From positions 62,001 to 126,000 of the forward strand of contig DASSYR010000103.1 of the NCBI GenBank assembly GCA_035703165.1: a DNA stretch of 64,000 bases, written 5' to 3'. Position numbers and translations under genes: made by a program. The stretch is from AWTP1-9 sp035703165 (GTDB lineage: Bacteria; Bacteroidota; Bacteroidia; Chitinophagales; Chitinophagaceae). The number at the start of each line of letters is the position of its first letter. Within the stretch, counting starts at the first letter, position 1. This document shows, piece after piece, positions 34,659-43,630 of this stretch. The notes beneath the pieces were generated by a model. It was not told the DNA's origin, made no database searches, and was given only the letters and a program-made list of their open reading frames with translations.

Positions 34659-35027
34659 TTATTTGCCTAATATTATTCCTACCCATGCCGCAGATAAACC
34701 CAATACGAGGCTGCTTATAACATAAAAAGCAAATACTGTAAACCGGTGTTGTTGCAATAACGCCACTCCTTCCACGGTAAAGGCTGAAAAAGTAGTAAAC
34801 CCACCGCAAATTCCGGTGGCAATAAATAATTTCCAGTTCCAATTATACCCGCTTTCTTTTATTGCTACTCCAAAAACCCACCCAATAATAAATGACCCTA
34901 TAATATTAACTATAAAAGTTGCGATAGGAAATCCGTTGGGTAAGTTCTTTATCAATAAAGAGGTTGCATAACGTAAAATGGATCCTGCCATACCGCCTAT
35001 TCCCACCAACAAAAAATTTTTTAACAT
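34659..35027 (-). CDS. crcB: Fluoride channel CrcB/FluC
   Basis: The 122-residue protein has four membrane helices and the family motifs GGMAGSILRY, FIVNIIGSFIIGW (the pore Asn) and GGFTTFSAFTVE (Phe-box and Na+ site). It forms a dual-topology dimer that lets fluoride leave the cell. It starts 3 bases after the upstream lipoprotein stop. I see no fluoride riboswitch: the sequence before it is coding. Confidence 0.96.
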   Translation of the reverse strand: MLKNFLLVGIGGMAGSILRYATSLLIKNLPNGFPIATFIVNIIGSFIIGWVFGVAIKESGYNWNWKLFIATGICGGFTTFSAFTVEGVALLQQHRFTVFAFYVISSLVLGLSAAWVGIILGK

Positions 35028-35030
35028 GGA

Positions 35031-35438
35031 TTATTCTATATTAAGATTACCGGTAATACCATAATAAAAATCAACCCAGCACTCGCCTTGTCGGGTATTT
35101 ACTTTTACTTCAAAATTTTTATTTTTAAATGTGTTAGAGTAGTTAACAATAATGGTGCTGTCGTCTATATTTTCCACTTTGTTGATTACAATGGATGCTT
35201 TATGAAATCCCTCTTTTTCTATTGGGGCCAACTTATCATATTTTTCCATGTACATTCTGTAAAAGTTTTGATTATTATCATCCTTTGCCAGGTATAACTT
35301 CGCTTTTTTAAAATCGCCATCTAGGCTGGCACGTATAAATTCCCGGGCTGCGTCTATAGGCTCGGTAGATTTGGTATAAGATTTTTTTCCGCAGGAAATA
35401 AGCGTAATAACGAGCACTGATGTAAATAAATATTTCAT
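35031..35438 (-). CDS. Small lipoprotein, DUF4878-like
   Basis: The 135-residue protein has a lipoprotein signal (VLVITLISC, Cys16). A small NTF2-like domain then follows (AAREFIRASLDGDFKKAKLYL, then YEKYD-type helices and beta strands ending near CWVDFYYGI), as in DUF4878 proteins. Function unknown. It is first in the run with crcB and ppa, only 3 bases ahead of crcB, so it is co-transcribed. Confidence 0.82.
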   Translation of the reverse strand: MKYLFTSVLVITLISCGKKSYTKSTEPIDAAREFIRASLDGDFKKAKLYLAKDDNNQNFYRMYMEKYDKLAPIEKEGFHKASIVINKVENIDDSTIIVNYSNTFKNKNFEVKVNTRQGECWVDFYYGITGNLNIE

Positions 35439-35535
35439 AGCAAAAAGATGATGGTAGTAAAATTAAGTATTCATTGCCATACCTTAAAATGCGTATAAAC
35501 TTTTTGCAATTGTATAACGGTAGCCGTAAATAAAA

Positions 35536-35557
35536 AATCCCTGCGGTGGCAGGGATT
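35536..35557 (-). terminator. Intrinsic terminator of glnN
   Basis: AATCCCTGC and GCAGGGATT form a 9-bp stem with a 4-base loop. On the minus strand it is followed by TTTTTTATTT. It lies 63 bases after the glnN stop. Confidence 0.85.
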
Positions 35558-35619
35558 GATAGACAGGGTAATAATTTCAACGGGAAATAGACGACCTTTT
35601 ATCAAAAACCAATTCATCA

Positions 35620-37812
35620 TTATCTTAAAAAGAGAATTTCACGGTATTTAGGTAACAACCAGTATTGGTCATCCACCAGTAATTCCAGTTTATCTACATG
35701 ATAACGAATATTATCGAAAAAGGGAGCTTTAACCTGGCTTTCATATGCAATTGCTTTGGTTCTTGTATTTTCCATTGCATTGCAAATTTTTCTTGCTTCA
35801 ATCATTTTTTCAACCTCGTCGCTTAATTTGTTAATGTGTTCGGAAATTTTAACCAGGATTTGTTTTTGATTGGCATATGAATCTTCTTTTAATCCAACCT
35901 CTTTCAACCCTTTAATGTTATTGATAAGAACATTTTGGTATTTAATAGCTGCAGGTAAAATATGGCTGGTGCAAAGCTCGCCCATAATACGGGCTTCAAT
36001 CTGAACTTTTTTAATATATTTTTCCAATTCAATTTCATGACGAGCTTCTAATTCAACATGAGTCAATACGTTGTTGCTTTCAAATAAATGTTTAGCCTTG
36101 TTTGTAACCATAGCATCCAAGGCCAAAGGAGTAGTTTTTATATTGGGTAAACCTCTTTTTTCAGCTTCTTTAGCCCATCCCTCGCTATAACCATCGCCTT
36201 CAAACAACACCTTTTCGCTGGCCACAACGTATTCACGAATTACATGCATAATAGCAACTTCCTTCTTTTCACCTTTTTCAATCAGCGCATCCACATCAAT
36301 TTTAAATTTTTTCAATGTTTCAGCAATAATCGTATTTAAAACAGACATGGGATTTGCGCAATTAGCCGTAGAACCCACAGCCCGGAATTCGAATTTATTG
36401 CCCGTAAAAGCAAAGGGAGAAGTACGGTTACGATCTGTATTATCCAACAATAACTCCGGAATACTTCTGTGCAAATCCAATTTTAAAATAGCTTCATCCT
36501 GTTCATCAAATTTATCTCCTACTCTTTGCTTAATATCCTGTAAAACTTTTGTAAGAAATTGCCCGATAAATACAGAAATAATGGCTGGAGGTGCCTCGTT
36601 AGCGCCCAAACGGTAATCATTACCTGCAGAAGCAATAGAAGCTCTTAAAACATCGGCGTAATCATGAACCGCTTTGATGGTGTTTACAAAAAAAGTTAGA
36701 AACATCAGGTTGGTCTTTGGAGTTTTTCCGGGGGCTAATAAATTAATACCCGTATCAGTTGCCATACTCCAGTTATTGTGTTTGCCGCTTCCGTTAATAC
36801 CGGCAAAGGGTTTTTCGTGAAGCAATACCCGGAGTTTATGCCGGCGTGCAACCCTGTCCATTATGTCCATCAGTAATGTGTTGTGATCAACAGCCACACT
36901 TACTTCTTCAAAAATAGGCGCACACTCAAATTGTGCAGGAGCTACCTCATTATGCCGGGTACGTAAAGGTATTCCCAGCTTGTAGGCTTCCTCTTCAAAA
37001 TCTCTCATAAACGCATATACTCTTTCAGGGATGGAACCAAAATAATGATCTTCCAACTGCTGACCTTTGGCAGAGGCATGGCCAAATACCGTACGGCCGC
37101 ATAACACCAAATCCGGTCTCGCATTGGCTAAACCTTCATCTATTACAAAATATTCCTGTTCCCAGCCAAGAGTAGCCGAAACTTTGGTTACATTTTTATC
37201 AAAATAATTTGCAACATCTACCGCAGCTTTATTTAAAGCTTCCAGCGATTTTAATAAGGGAGCTTTGTAGTCTAATGTTTCACCGGTGTATGAAACAAAA
37301 ATGGTGGGAATGCACAAAGTTTTGCCGGCGCCAATTTCCATTATAAAGGCGGGTGAAGAAGGATCCCAGGCTGTATATCCACGAGCCTCAAAAGTTGCAC
37401 GAATGCCACCGCTTGGGAAAGATGAGGCATCCGGTTCTTGTTGAATCAAGGCAGCTCCATCAAATTCTTCCAAAGCTGATCCATCACTTTTTATGGTAAA
37501 AAAGGAATCATGCTTTTCTGCGGTAGAACCTGTTAAAGGTTGAAACCAGTGTGTAAAATGTGTTACACCTTTGCTCTCGGCCCAGTATCGGATACCCGCT
37601 GCAATTTGGTTGGCAACAGCACGGTCAATTTTCTTTCCGCCTTTTACAGAAGTAACTAAACTTTTGTAAGCTTCATCGCTTAAAAATTGCCTTGCCGTTT
37701 TTAGGGTAAATACGTTTTCACCAAAAATAGAAGTGATTTTAGATGAACCGGCCACTTTGATGTCGCCGTTATCGCTGGATAATCCTTTTAAAGCTTCAAA
37801 ACGTAGTAGCAT
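35620..37812 (-). CDS. glnN: Glutamine synthetase, type III
   Basis: The 730-residue enzyme makes glutamine from glutamate, ammonia and ATP. Type III enzymes are far longer than types I and II and are typical of Bacteroidota. Visible motifs are LGWEQEYFVIDE, RTRHNEVAPAQFE, INGSGKHNNWSM (the glycine-rich ATP loop) and DRNRTSPFAFTGNKFEFR. Length is normal for the family. It is monocistronic, with a terminator after it and a striking 11-bp inverted repeat in the upstream region, a possible nitrogen-control site. Confidence 0.98.
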   Translation of the reverse strand: MLLRFEALKGLSSDNGDIKVAGSSKITSIFGENVFTLKTARQFLSDEAYKSLVTSVKGGKKIDRAVANQIAAGIRYWAESKGVTHFTHWFQPLTGSTAEKHDSFFTIKSDGSALEEFDGAALIQQEPDASSFPSGGIRATFEARGYTAWDPSSPAFIMEIGAGKTLCIPTIFVSYTGETLDYKAPLLKSLEALNKAAVDVANYFDKNVTKVSATLGWEQEYFVIDEGLANARPDLVLCGRTVFGHASAKGQQLEDHYFGSIPERVYAFMRDFEEEAYKLGIPLRTRHNEVAPAQFECAPIFEEVSVAVDHNTLLMDIMDRVARRHKLRVLLHEKPFAGINGSGKHNNWSMATDTGINLLAPGKTPKTNLMFLTFFVNTIKAVHDYADVLRASIASAGNDYRLGANEAPPAIISVFIGQFLTKVLQDIKQRVGDKFDEQDEAILKLDLHRSIPELLLDNTDRNRTSPFAFTGNKFEFRAVGSTANCANPMSVLNTIIAETLKKFKIDVDALIEKGEKKEVAIMHVIREYVVASEKVLFEGDGYSEGWAKEAEKRGLPNIKTTPLALDAMVTNKAKHLFESNNVLTHVELEARHEIELEKYIKKVQIEARIMGELCTSHILPAAIKYQNVLINNIKGLKEVGLKEDSYANQKQILVKISEHINKLSDEVEKMIEARKICNAMENTRTKAIAYESQVKAPFFDNIRYHVDKLELLVDDQYWLLPKYREILFLR

Positions 37813-37834
37813 GGGTAGTTTTTTATTTGCAAAG

Positions 37835-37877
37835 GAAATGGAAAACAGCCATAAAAAATTAATTTTTTTTCCATTTC
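37835..37877. promoter_or_regulatory. Inverted repeats upstream of glnN
   Basis: GAAATGGAAAA (37835-37845) and TTTTCCATTTC (37867-37877) are a perfect 11-bp inverted repeat. Inside lies a 16-bp palindrome, AAAAAATTAATTTTTT (37853-37868). They start 23 bases before the glnN start codon. They could be an operator or a leader hairpin. Confidence 0.55.
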
Positions 37878-37977
37878 AACAACTATTTTAGCTAAAATGT
37901 GAATAAAATATTAATTATTTTGTCAATAAACTAAAAAATTTCATAGAAATGAGCAAATAAATAAATATTATAAAAAA

Positions 37978-39234
37978 TTATAATATGTTTATTCCCGAAT
38001 TGATTTTCTTAATGTTACAAAGCAGGGGAGTAATGAAAAGGGGAAGTAAAATGCCCCGGTATCGTACTATTGCTCCAATAAAAGGAATGGTATAGCCGAT
38101 AAGTAAGAGAAGACTAAATGAAAAAAACAAAGAAAATAATACAGATGGCTGGGAAAATACTTTATAATTCCCCCTGGCTGCAAACCATAGTAAAATAAGA
38201 CAATAGAAAATAACTTCAACTGATGCAAGCAAATAAAAAACGCTTTTTATTTCTGTGGGATAGGGCCGCAGTAATGAATGATTAATTGCCTGGGGTAAAT
38301 TTTTTACAAAACTCTTAAATCCCGGCAGCAGCTTATTGGTTTTAATGAAAGAACTCCCTTTTAATTTTAGAAACTCATCTTGCCGTATGGATACAGATAA
38401 GGGCAGATTTATTTTAGGATGAATGAACCGGGAAGTAAAAAAGAGTACCCCACATATTATATAAACCAAACTAAAAACAAGCCATTTTTTTTGCGGTATT
38501 TTTTGTGTTAAAAGCCACGCAGCTATTGGAGGTATTAGTGCCAATGCTACGTAATTTCTTAAAGGGAATATCAACAGGAAACATAAAAATATATAAAAGC
38601 CTCTTTTAAAACTATATCCTTCTTCTGATGTTATCTTATCAAGATGAAACATAATGAGGGCAATGCCTGTAAATATCAGACCATCTTTATGAATGCCGGA
38701 GCACCAATATAAAAAGGAAGGAAAAAGAAAACAGCCAATTATTAACCATACTTCCTTGCCGGGAAAAACTTTAAGAAACAGCCTGTACAAGGCTATGGGA
38801 CCTAAAAAACTAATAAAAGAAAACAGGATAACATTAATATAATAATGTTTAAAACTCAGAATATTGAGAAGGGAAACCAGTTTTACCATAAAATTGCTCT
38901 TCAGATCGCTCCAATAGGAAGCATGCCCGGAGAAGAAATGCTGATAACCTTTTTCATACGGGTTGTGAAAAATGTTGATGAAGTATTCACCAGGGTTTTG
39001 AAATAACAAATCTGTTTCTGTTTTGCTTTCATAAAAAAAACGCCAGGTGTCTGCATATACCTGATGATTGGGTATATACCTGTATATGTACCCGTAAATC
39101 GTTCCGGCAAGAACTTTTATTACAAACAGGGATATTAATATTCTTTTAGAAATACCGCTATTGGCAATAAATTTTACTCTTGTTATCAACCAGCAAAAAA
39201 AAACCAGGTATGCTATGAATAACAAATAAGACAA
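37978..39234 (-). CDS. Polytopic membrane protein, possible glycosyltransferase or polymerase
   Basis: The 418-residue protein has about ten membrane helices and a large loop after the second (about 55-115: YADTWRFFYESKTETD and YEKGYQHFFSGHASYWSD). Later segments such as WCSGIHKDGLIFTG resemble polyprenyl-sugar glycosyltransferases and O-antigen-type membrane proteins, but no diagnostic motif is certain. The start codon is TTG (39234), with another TTG three codons on. It lies 165 bases from glnN and diverges from purL. Function unknown. Confidence 0.72.
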   Translation of the reverse strand: MSYLLFIAYLVFFCWLITRVKFIANSGISKRILISLFVIKVLAGTIYGYIYRYIPNHQVYADTWRFFYESKTETDLLFQNPGEYFINIFHNPYEKGYQHFFSGHASYWSDLKSNFMVKLVSLLNILSFKHYYINVILFSFISFLGPIALYRLFLKVFPGKEVWLIIGCFLFPSFLYWCSGIHKDGLIFTGIALIMFHLDKITSEEGYSFKRGFYIFLCFLLIFPLRNYVALALIPPIAAWLLTQKIPQKKWLVFSLVYIICGVLFFTSRFIHPKINLPLSVSIRQDEFLKLKGSSFIKTNKLLPGFKSFVKNLPQAINHSLLRPYPTEIKSVFYLLASVEVIFYCLILLWFAARGNYKVFSQPSVLFSLFFSFSLLLLIGYTIPFIGAIVRYRGILLPLFITPLLCNIKKINSGINIL

Positions 39235-39338
39235 TTTAGGAGTGGGTTTTCGTGTGGCAAAATAGCTAATAATTTGAGAATAAACATCCCGAACTTTTGG
39301 TTGCGTAGTTGTACTTTTGCTTTTTCTTACATTTTATT

Positions 39339-41576
39339 ATGGAAGTAACTGTTTCAACGGCTGAAAAGCTTGGACTTCGTTCTGAAGAATTTGATTTAAT
39401 AAAAAAGATTCTTGGTCGTACCCCTAATTTTACGGAACTCAGCGCTTACTCCGTTATGTGGAGTGAGCATTGTAGTTATAAAAATTCTATAAAATGGTTA
39501 AAAACCCTGCCACGGGAAGGCTCTAAATTACTGGTTAAAGCCGGTGAGGAAAATGCAGGGCTAGTTGATATTGGCGATGGATATGCGGTAGTATTTAAAA
39601 TTGAAAGCCATAACCATCCTTCTGCTATCGAACCCTTCCAGGGAGCTGCTACCGGGGTAGGTGGCATTCATCGCGATATATTCACTATGGGTGCCAGACC
39701 AATTGCCTCACTTAACTCGCTGAGGTTTGGAAATATTGAAGAAGATAAAACACAGCATTTATTAAGCGGCGTAGTACACGGCATTGGGCATTATGGTAAT
39801 TGCTTTGGTGTGCCTACTGTGGGTGGTGAAATTTATTTTGAGGATTGTTATCATACCAATCCGTTGGTTAATGCAATGAGTGTAGGTATTGTAAAAGTTG
39901 GGGAAACCGTTAGTGCAACGGCAAAAGGGGTAGGTAATCCGGTGTTCATTGTAGGTAGCGCTACCGGAAAAGATGGGATAGGAGGCGCAGCCTTTGCCTC
40001 TGCCGATATAACTGAGAATAGCATGGAGGATTTACCAGCTGTACAAGTAGGAGATCCGTTTCAGGAAAAAAAGTTATTGGAAGCTTGTTTGGAAGTTATT
40101 CCTACAGGCGCTTTAGTTGGTATGCAGGATATGGGGGCGGCTGGAATTATTTGTTCCACTTCCGAAACAAGCGCTAAGGGAGGAGTAGGGATGCGGATTG
40201 ATTTGGAAAAAGTTCCTACCCGCCAAAAAAACCTGGCTACCGGACAAGCAGGTATGAAGGCTTGGGAGCTATTGCTAAGTGAAAGCCAGGAACGCATGCT
40301 GATGATTGTACACAAAGGAAGAGAAAAAGAAGTATTGCAAATTTTTGAGAAATGGGATTTACCCTGTTCGCAAATTGGTGAAGTAACTGGTGATGGTATT
40401 CTTCAATTTTATTTGGATGGGAAACTGGAAGCAGAAATTCCTGCAGAAAGTTTGGTATTAGGTGGAGGCGCTCCGGTATATGAAAGAGATTACATAGAAC
40501 CTAAATATTTTTCAAAAATAAAATCTTTTAATCCGGATGGCATTCCGGTACCGGGTAATTTAAAAGAAGTAGCAGAGAAAATCATCAGCTTTCCTAATAT
40601 AGCAAGCAAACGATGGGTTTATAATCAATACGATAGTATGGTGGGTACAGGCAATGCCTCTACCAATGCACCAAGCGATGCTGCAATAGTATTGGTTAAA
40701 GAAACGGGCAAGGCATTAGCGGTTACAACTGATTGCAATAGCCGTTATGTATTTGCTAATCCATTTCAAGGGGGCATGATAGCCGTGGCTGAAGCTGCGA
40801 GAAATATTGTGTGTAGCGGAGGAACTCCTTTGGGTGTAACCAATTGTTTAAATTTTGGAAATCCCTACGACCCAGAAGTGTATTATCAATTTGTTTACGC
40901 TTTAAAGGGAATGGGGGAAGCTTGCAAAAAGTTTAATACACCAGTTACCGGAGGGAATGTAAGTTTTTATAATCAATCACCCGATGGGCCCGTTTATCCA
41001 ACTCCTACAATCGGGATGGTAGGTTTATTAAACAGTATTAAGGAAAGAATGACTCTCGATTTTAAAGACGAAGGAGACGTTATTTTTTTGGTAGGTAAAA
41101 GTAGTAATGACTTTAACTCATCTGAATATCTTCATAAAATTTGTGGTGTTGATTTTTCTCCGGCGCCCCATTTTGATTTGGACGAAGAACTTGCATTACA
41201 ACAAAAGATTCTTGAATTAATTAAGCATAAAGTAATTGTTTCAGCCCATGATGTAAGTGAAGGCGGTTTGTTTATTACAATGATGGAGTCTTCCTTCAAC
41301 AATAACCTTGGTTTTGCCGTTGCTGCTTCCGATAAGAGACTGCGTAAAGATGCTTATTGGTTTGGTGAAGCACAGAGTAGGGTGGTAGTAAGTGTATCCC
41401 GGGAAAATGTAGATACATTTATAAAAATAATAGGCAATCATCCCTGTGAAAAGCTGGGAGTTGTTACAGATGGCTCCATTGAAGTGGACGGTTTACAGTG
41501 GGGAAACATTGCGGAATGGAAGGAAAAATATAATTCGGCAATTGAAATTTATATGAACCATTATATGGCTGAGTAA
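39339..41576 (+). CDS. purL: Phosphoribosylformylglycinamidine synthase subunit PurL
   Basis: PurL makes FGAM from FGAR in purine synthesis. The 745-residue protein is the short form, which needs PurS and PurQ, and not the fused 1300-residue type. It begins MEVTVSTAEKLGLRSEE and shows MWSEHCSYKNS, FKIESHNHPSAIEPFQGAATGVGG and AHDVSEGGL. ATG 39339 is preferred to an in-frame TTG at 39309. A TAnnTTTG match (39312-39319) lies 19 bases before the start. Its stop shares one base with the hldD start. Confidence 0.97.
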   Translation: MEVTVSTAEKLGLRSEEFDLIKKILGRTPNFTELSAYSVMWSEHCSYKNSIKWLKTLPREGSKLLVKAGEENAGLVDIGDGYAVVFKIESHNHPSAIEPFQGAATGVGGIHRDIFTMGARPIASLNSLRFGNIEEDKTQHLLSGVVHGIGHYGNCFGVPTVGGEIYFEDCYHTNPLVNAMSVGIVKVGETVSATAKGVGNPVFIVGSATGKDGIGGAAFASADITENSMEDLPAVQVGDPFQEKKLLEACLEVIPTGALVGMQDMGAAGIICSTSETSAKGGVGMRIDLEKVPTRQKNLATGQAGMKAWELLLSESQERMLMIVHKGREKEVLQIFEKWDLPCSQIGEVTGDGILQFYLDGKLEAEIPAESLVLGGGAPVYERDYIEPKYFSKIKSFNPDGIPVPGNLKEVAEKIISFPNIASKRWVYNQYDSMVGTGNASTNAPSDAAIVLVKETGKALAVTTDCNSRYVFANPFQGGMIAVAEAARNIVCSGGTPLGVTNCLNFGNPYDPEVYYQFVYALKGMGEACKKFNTPVTGGNVSFYNQSPDGPVYPTPTIGMVGLLNSIKERMTLDFKDEGDVIFLVGKSSNDFNSSEYLHKICGVDFSPAPHFDLDEELALQQKILELIKHKVIVSAHDVSEGGLFITMMESSFNNNLGFAVAASDKRLRKDAYWFGEAQSRVVVSVSRENVDTFIKIIGNHPCEKLGVVTDGSIEVDGLQWGNIAEWKEKYNSAIEIYMNHYMAE

Positions 41577-42613
41577 TGATAAATCTTGAAAAAAAATTAA
41601 AAGCAAACCCCCAAACAACTCATCTTTCAAAAGATGCATTAATTGTGGTTACCGGAGCGGCCGGGTTTATTGGCAGTTGCCTGGTGGGCTATTTAAATGA
41701 ACAAGGCTATGAAAATTTAATTTTAGTGGATGAGTTTGATGACGAAGAAAAAGAATTAAACCTCCTGCATAAAAAGTATCGAATAAGGGTAGAAAGAGAA
41801 GATTTTTTTGATTGGCTTTTAAGAGAAAATTTGCCCGTTAGTTTTGTTTTTCATCTGGGGGCGAGAACCAATACCGCCGAATTTGATTACAGTGTTCATA
41901 AAAGACTTAATGTTGAATACACACAAAAAATCTGGCAGTTTTGTACAGAAAAAAATGTCCCCCTGGTTTATGCTTCCTCAGCTGCAACTTATGGAGCTGG
42001 TGAGTGGGGGTACGAGGATTCGCATAAAGTGATAGCAAAATTAAAACCCTTAAACCCATACGGAATTTCTAAAAATGAGGTGGACAAATGGATACTTCGT
42101 CATGCAAAAGATAACCAAATGCCGCCATTTTGGGCGGGCCTGAAATTTTTTAATGTATATGGCCCCAACGAATATCATAAAGGAAGGATGGCTAGTGTTA
42201 TTTTCCATTCATTCAATCAAATTCAATCCTCCGGTAAAGTAAAACTGTTTAAATCGCACAAACCCGATTTTAAAGATGGGGAACAACTGCGTGATTTTAT
42301 TTATGTAAAGGACGTAGTTAAAGTTTGTTACTGGTTGATGCAACACCATGTGCCATCTGGTATTTATAACCTGGGAACGGGTAAGGCACGAACTTTTAAT
42401 GATTTGGTAAAAGCTACTTTTGGGGGACTTGATTTAAAACCCAACATTGAATATATTGATACGCCGGTTGATATTCGCGATAAATACCAATACTTCACAG
42501 AAGCTACCATGAACAAACTGAAAACGGTTGGTTATACAGATGAATTTTATAACCTGGAAAAAGGTGTGGATGATTATGTAAGGAATTATTTAAGAGAAAG
42601 AAAATATTATTAA
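41576..42613 (+). CDS. hldD: ADP-glyceromanno-heptose 6-epimerase
   Basis: The enzyme turns ADP-D-glycero-D-manno-heptose into the L-glycero form used in lipopolysaccharide core. The 345-residue short-chain dehydrogenase-type protein has the NAD loop VTGAAGFIGSCLVGYL, the catalytic YASSAATYG and Y-x3-K (NPYGISKNEVDKW), and the C-terminal NLGTGKARTFNDL and PVDIRDKYQYFTEA typical of HldD. It overlaps the purL stop by one base (TAATG), so it is translationally coupled to a purine gene. A hairpin terminator follows. Confidence 0.94.
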   Translation: MINLEKKLKANPQTTHLSKDALIVVTGAAGFIGSCLVGYLNEQGYENLILVDEFDDEEKELNLLHKKYRIRVEREDFFDWLLRENLPVSFVFHLGARTNTAEFDYSVHKRLNVEYTQKIWQFCTEKNVPLVYASSAATYGAGEWGYEDSHKVIAKLKPLNPYGISKNEVDKWILRHAKDNQMPPFWAGLKFFNVYGPNEYHKGRMASVIFHSFNQIQSSGKVKLFKSHKPDFKDGEQLRDFIYVKDVVKVCYWLMQHHVPSGIYNLGTGKARTFNDLVKATFGGLDLKPNIEYIDTPVDIRDKYQYFTEATMNKLKTVGYTDEFYNLEKGVDDYVRNYLRERKYY

Positions 42614-42634
42614 CTTCATTCTACTGTATATACT

Positions 42635-42661
42635 AACCATCATACCCTGGGTGTGATGGTT
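42635..42661 (+). terminator. Intrinsic terminator after hldD
   Basis: AACCATCATACC pairs with GGTGTGATGGTT (one T-G pair) with a 3-base loop, followed by TTTTTAATT. It ends the purL-hldD transcript. Confidence 0.8.
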
Positions 42662-42676
42662 TTTTAATTAAATAAT

Positions 42677-43474
42677 ATGAATAAAAAAGTTGCCATTATA
42701 GGTTGTGAAGGGTTTGGTACTTTACTTGCACAAGCTCTTGTTGACAGTGGATTTACCAAGCCACAACATATTATTCTTACAAAAAGAAACATGGCTTCTC
42801 TTAAAATATTGGAAAAGAAAGGAGTACTGGTTGCAACCGACAATAACGAAGCAGTGAGGTTTGCTGATTTTATTATTTTGGATGTAAAGCCTATTGATGT
42901 TAATGATGTATTGAAAGGACTAAGGGACGAGTTAAAAAATAAAAAACATGTGTTGTGCTCACTGGTAACCGGAATTACTTTTAAACAACTACAAAAAATT
43001 ATTGTAAAGAAAATTCCTATGGCAAGGGTAATTATTAACCCGGCAGTTTCTTTACAGGAAAGCATGAATTGTATTTGTTTTAAGCAGATAAACGATGAGC
43101 AACGTAAATACGTAGAAGATTTATTTAACCAGTTGGGTCGTATCATTATTTTAAATGAAAAATTAATGAATGCAGCCACCATTCTTAGTTCCTGTGGCAC
43201 GGCTTATGCTATGCGTTATTTAAGTGCTCATATAAAAGCTGGAATAGAAATGGGTTTAAGTAACGACATGGCCTCACTCATTACTGCACAAACAGTAAAA
43301 GGAGCTGCGGAATTGGTATTAAAAAATAATTCTCATCCGGAACAGGAGATAAATAAAATTACTGTAACTAAAAAAAGCATAACAACCGGTCTTAAAGAAA
43401 TGGAAAGCCAGGGCTTCAGTTTATCCCTTATCAGGGGAATTACAGCCAGTTATGAAAAGATAGGAGTTGAATAG
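42677..43474 (+). CDS. proC: Pyrroline-5-carboxylate reductase
   Basis: ProC reduces pyrroline-5-carboxylate to proline, the last step of proline synthesis. The 265-residue protein starts with the NADP-binding VAIIGCEGFGTLLAQAL and has ADFIILDVKPIDV, the helix LSSCGTAYAMRYLSAHIKAG, and ASLITAQTVKGAAELV in the C-terminal dimer domain. Length is normal. It is monocistronic between two strong terminators. Confidence 0.93.
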   Translation: MNKKVAIIGCEGFGTLLAQALVDSGFTKPQHIILTKRNMASLKILEKKGVLVATDNNEAVRFADFIILDVKPIDVNDVLKGLRDELKNKKHVLCSLVTGITFKQLQKIIVKKIPMARVIINPAVSLQESMNCICFKQINDEQRKYVEDLFNQLGRIIILNEKLMNAATILSSCGTAYAMRYLSAHIKAGIEMGLSNDMASLITAQTVKGAAELVLKNNSHPEQEINKITVTKKSITTGLKEMESQGFSLSLIRGITASYEKIGVE

Positions 43475-43575
43475 CTAACCGATTTTGCTGTTCTGTTAAA
43501 AAGAAAAACTGATACAGCCTGTTACCAAAATAAGTTTTGCGGTGAAGAAACTAAGATTTACCCGAAGAATTGGTA

Positions 43576-43617
43576 GAATAAAAAAGTCGTCATAAAAACG
43601 TGACGACTTTTTTATTC
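43576..43617. terminator. Bidirectional intrinsic terminator
   Basis: A perfect 17-bp stem (43576-43592 with 43601-43617) encloses an 8-base loop. The outer part is A-rich on one arm and T-rich on the other, so it serves proC and the convergent hydrolase gene. Confidence 0.9.
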
Positions 43618-43630
43618 CGGATGTTTTATA

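Noticed and set aside
34659..35030. Fluoride riboswitch before crcB
   Set aside because: The upstream sequence is the coding end of the lipoprotein gene, and I see no riboswitch core.
42664..43200. 178-residue open frame on the minus strand opposite proC
   Set aside because: It lies wholly over a clear proC gene, has no family features and is explained by codon bias of the real gene.
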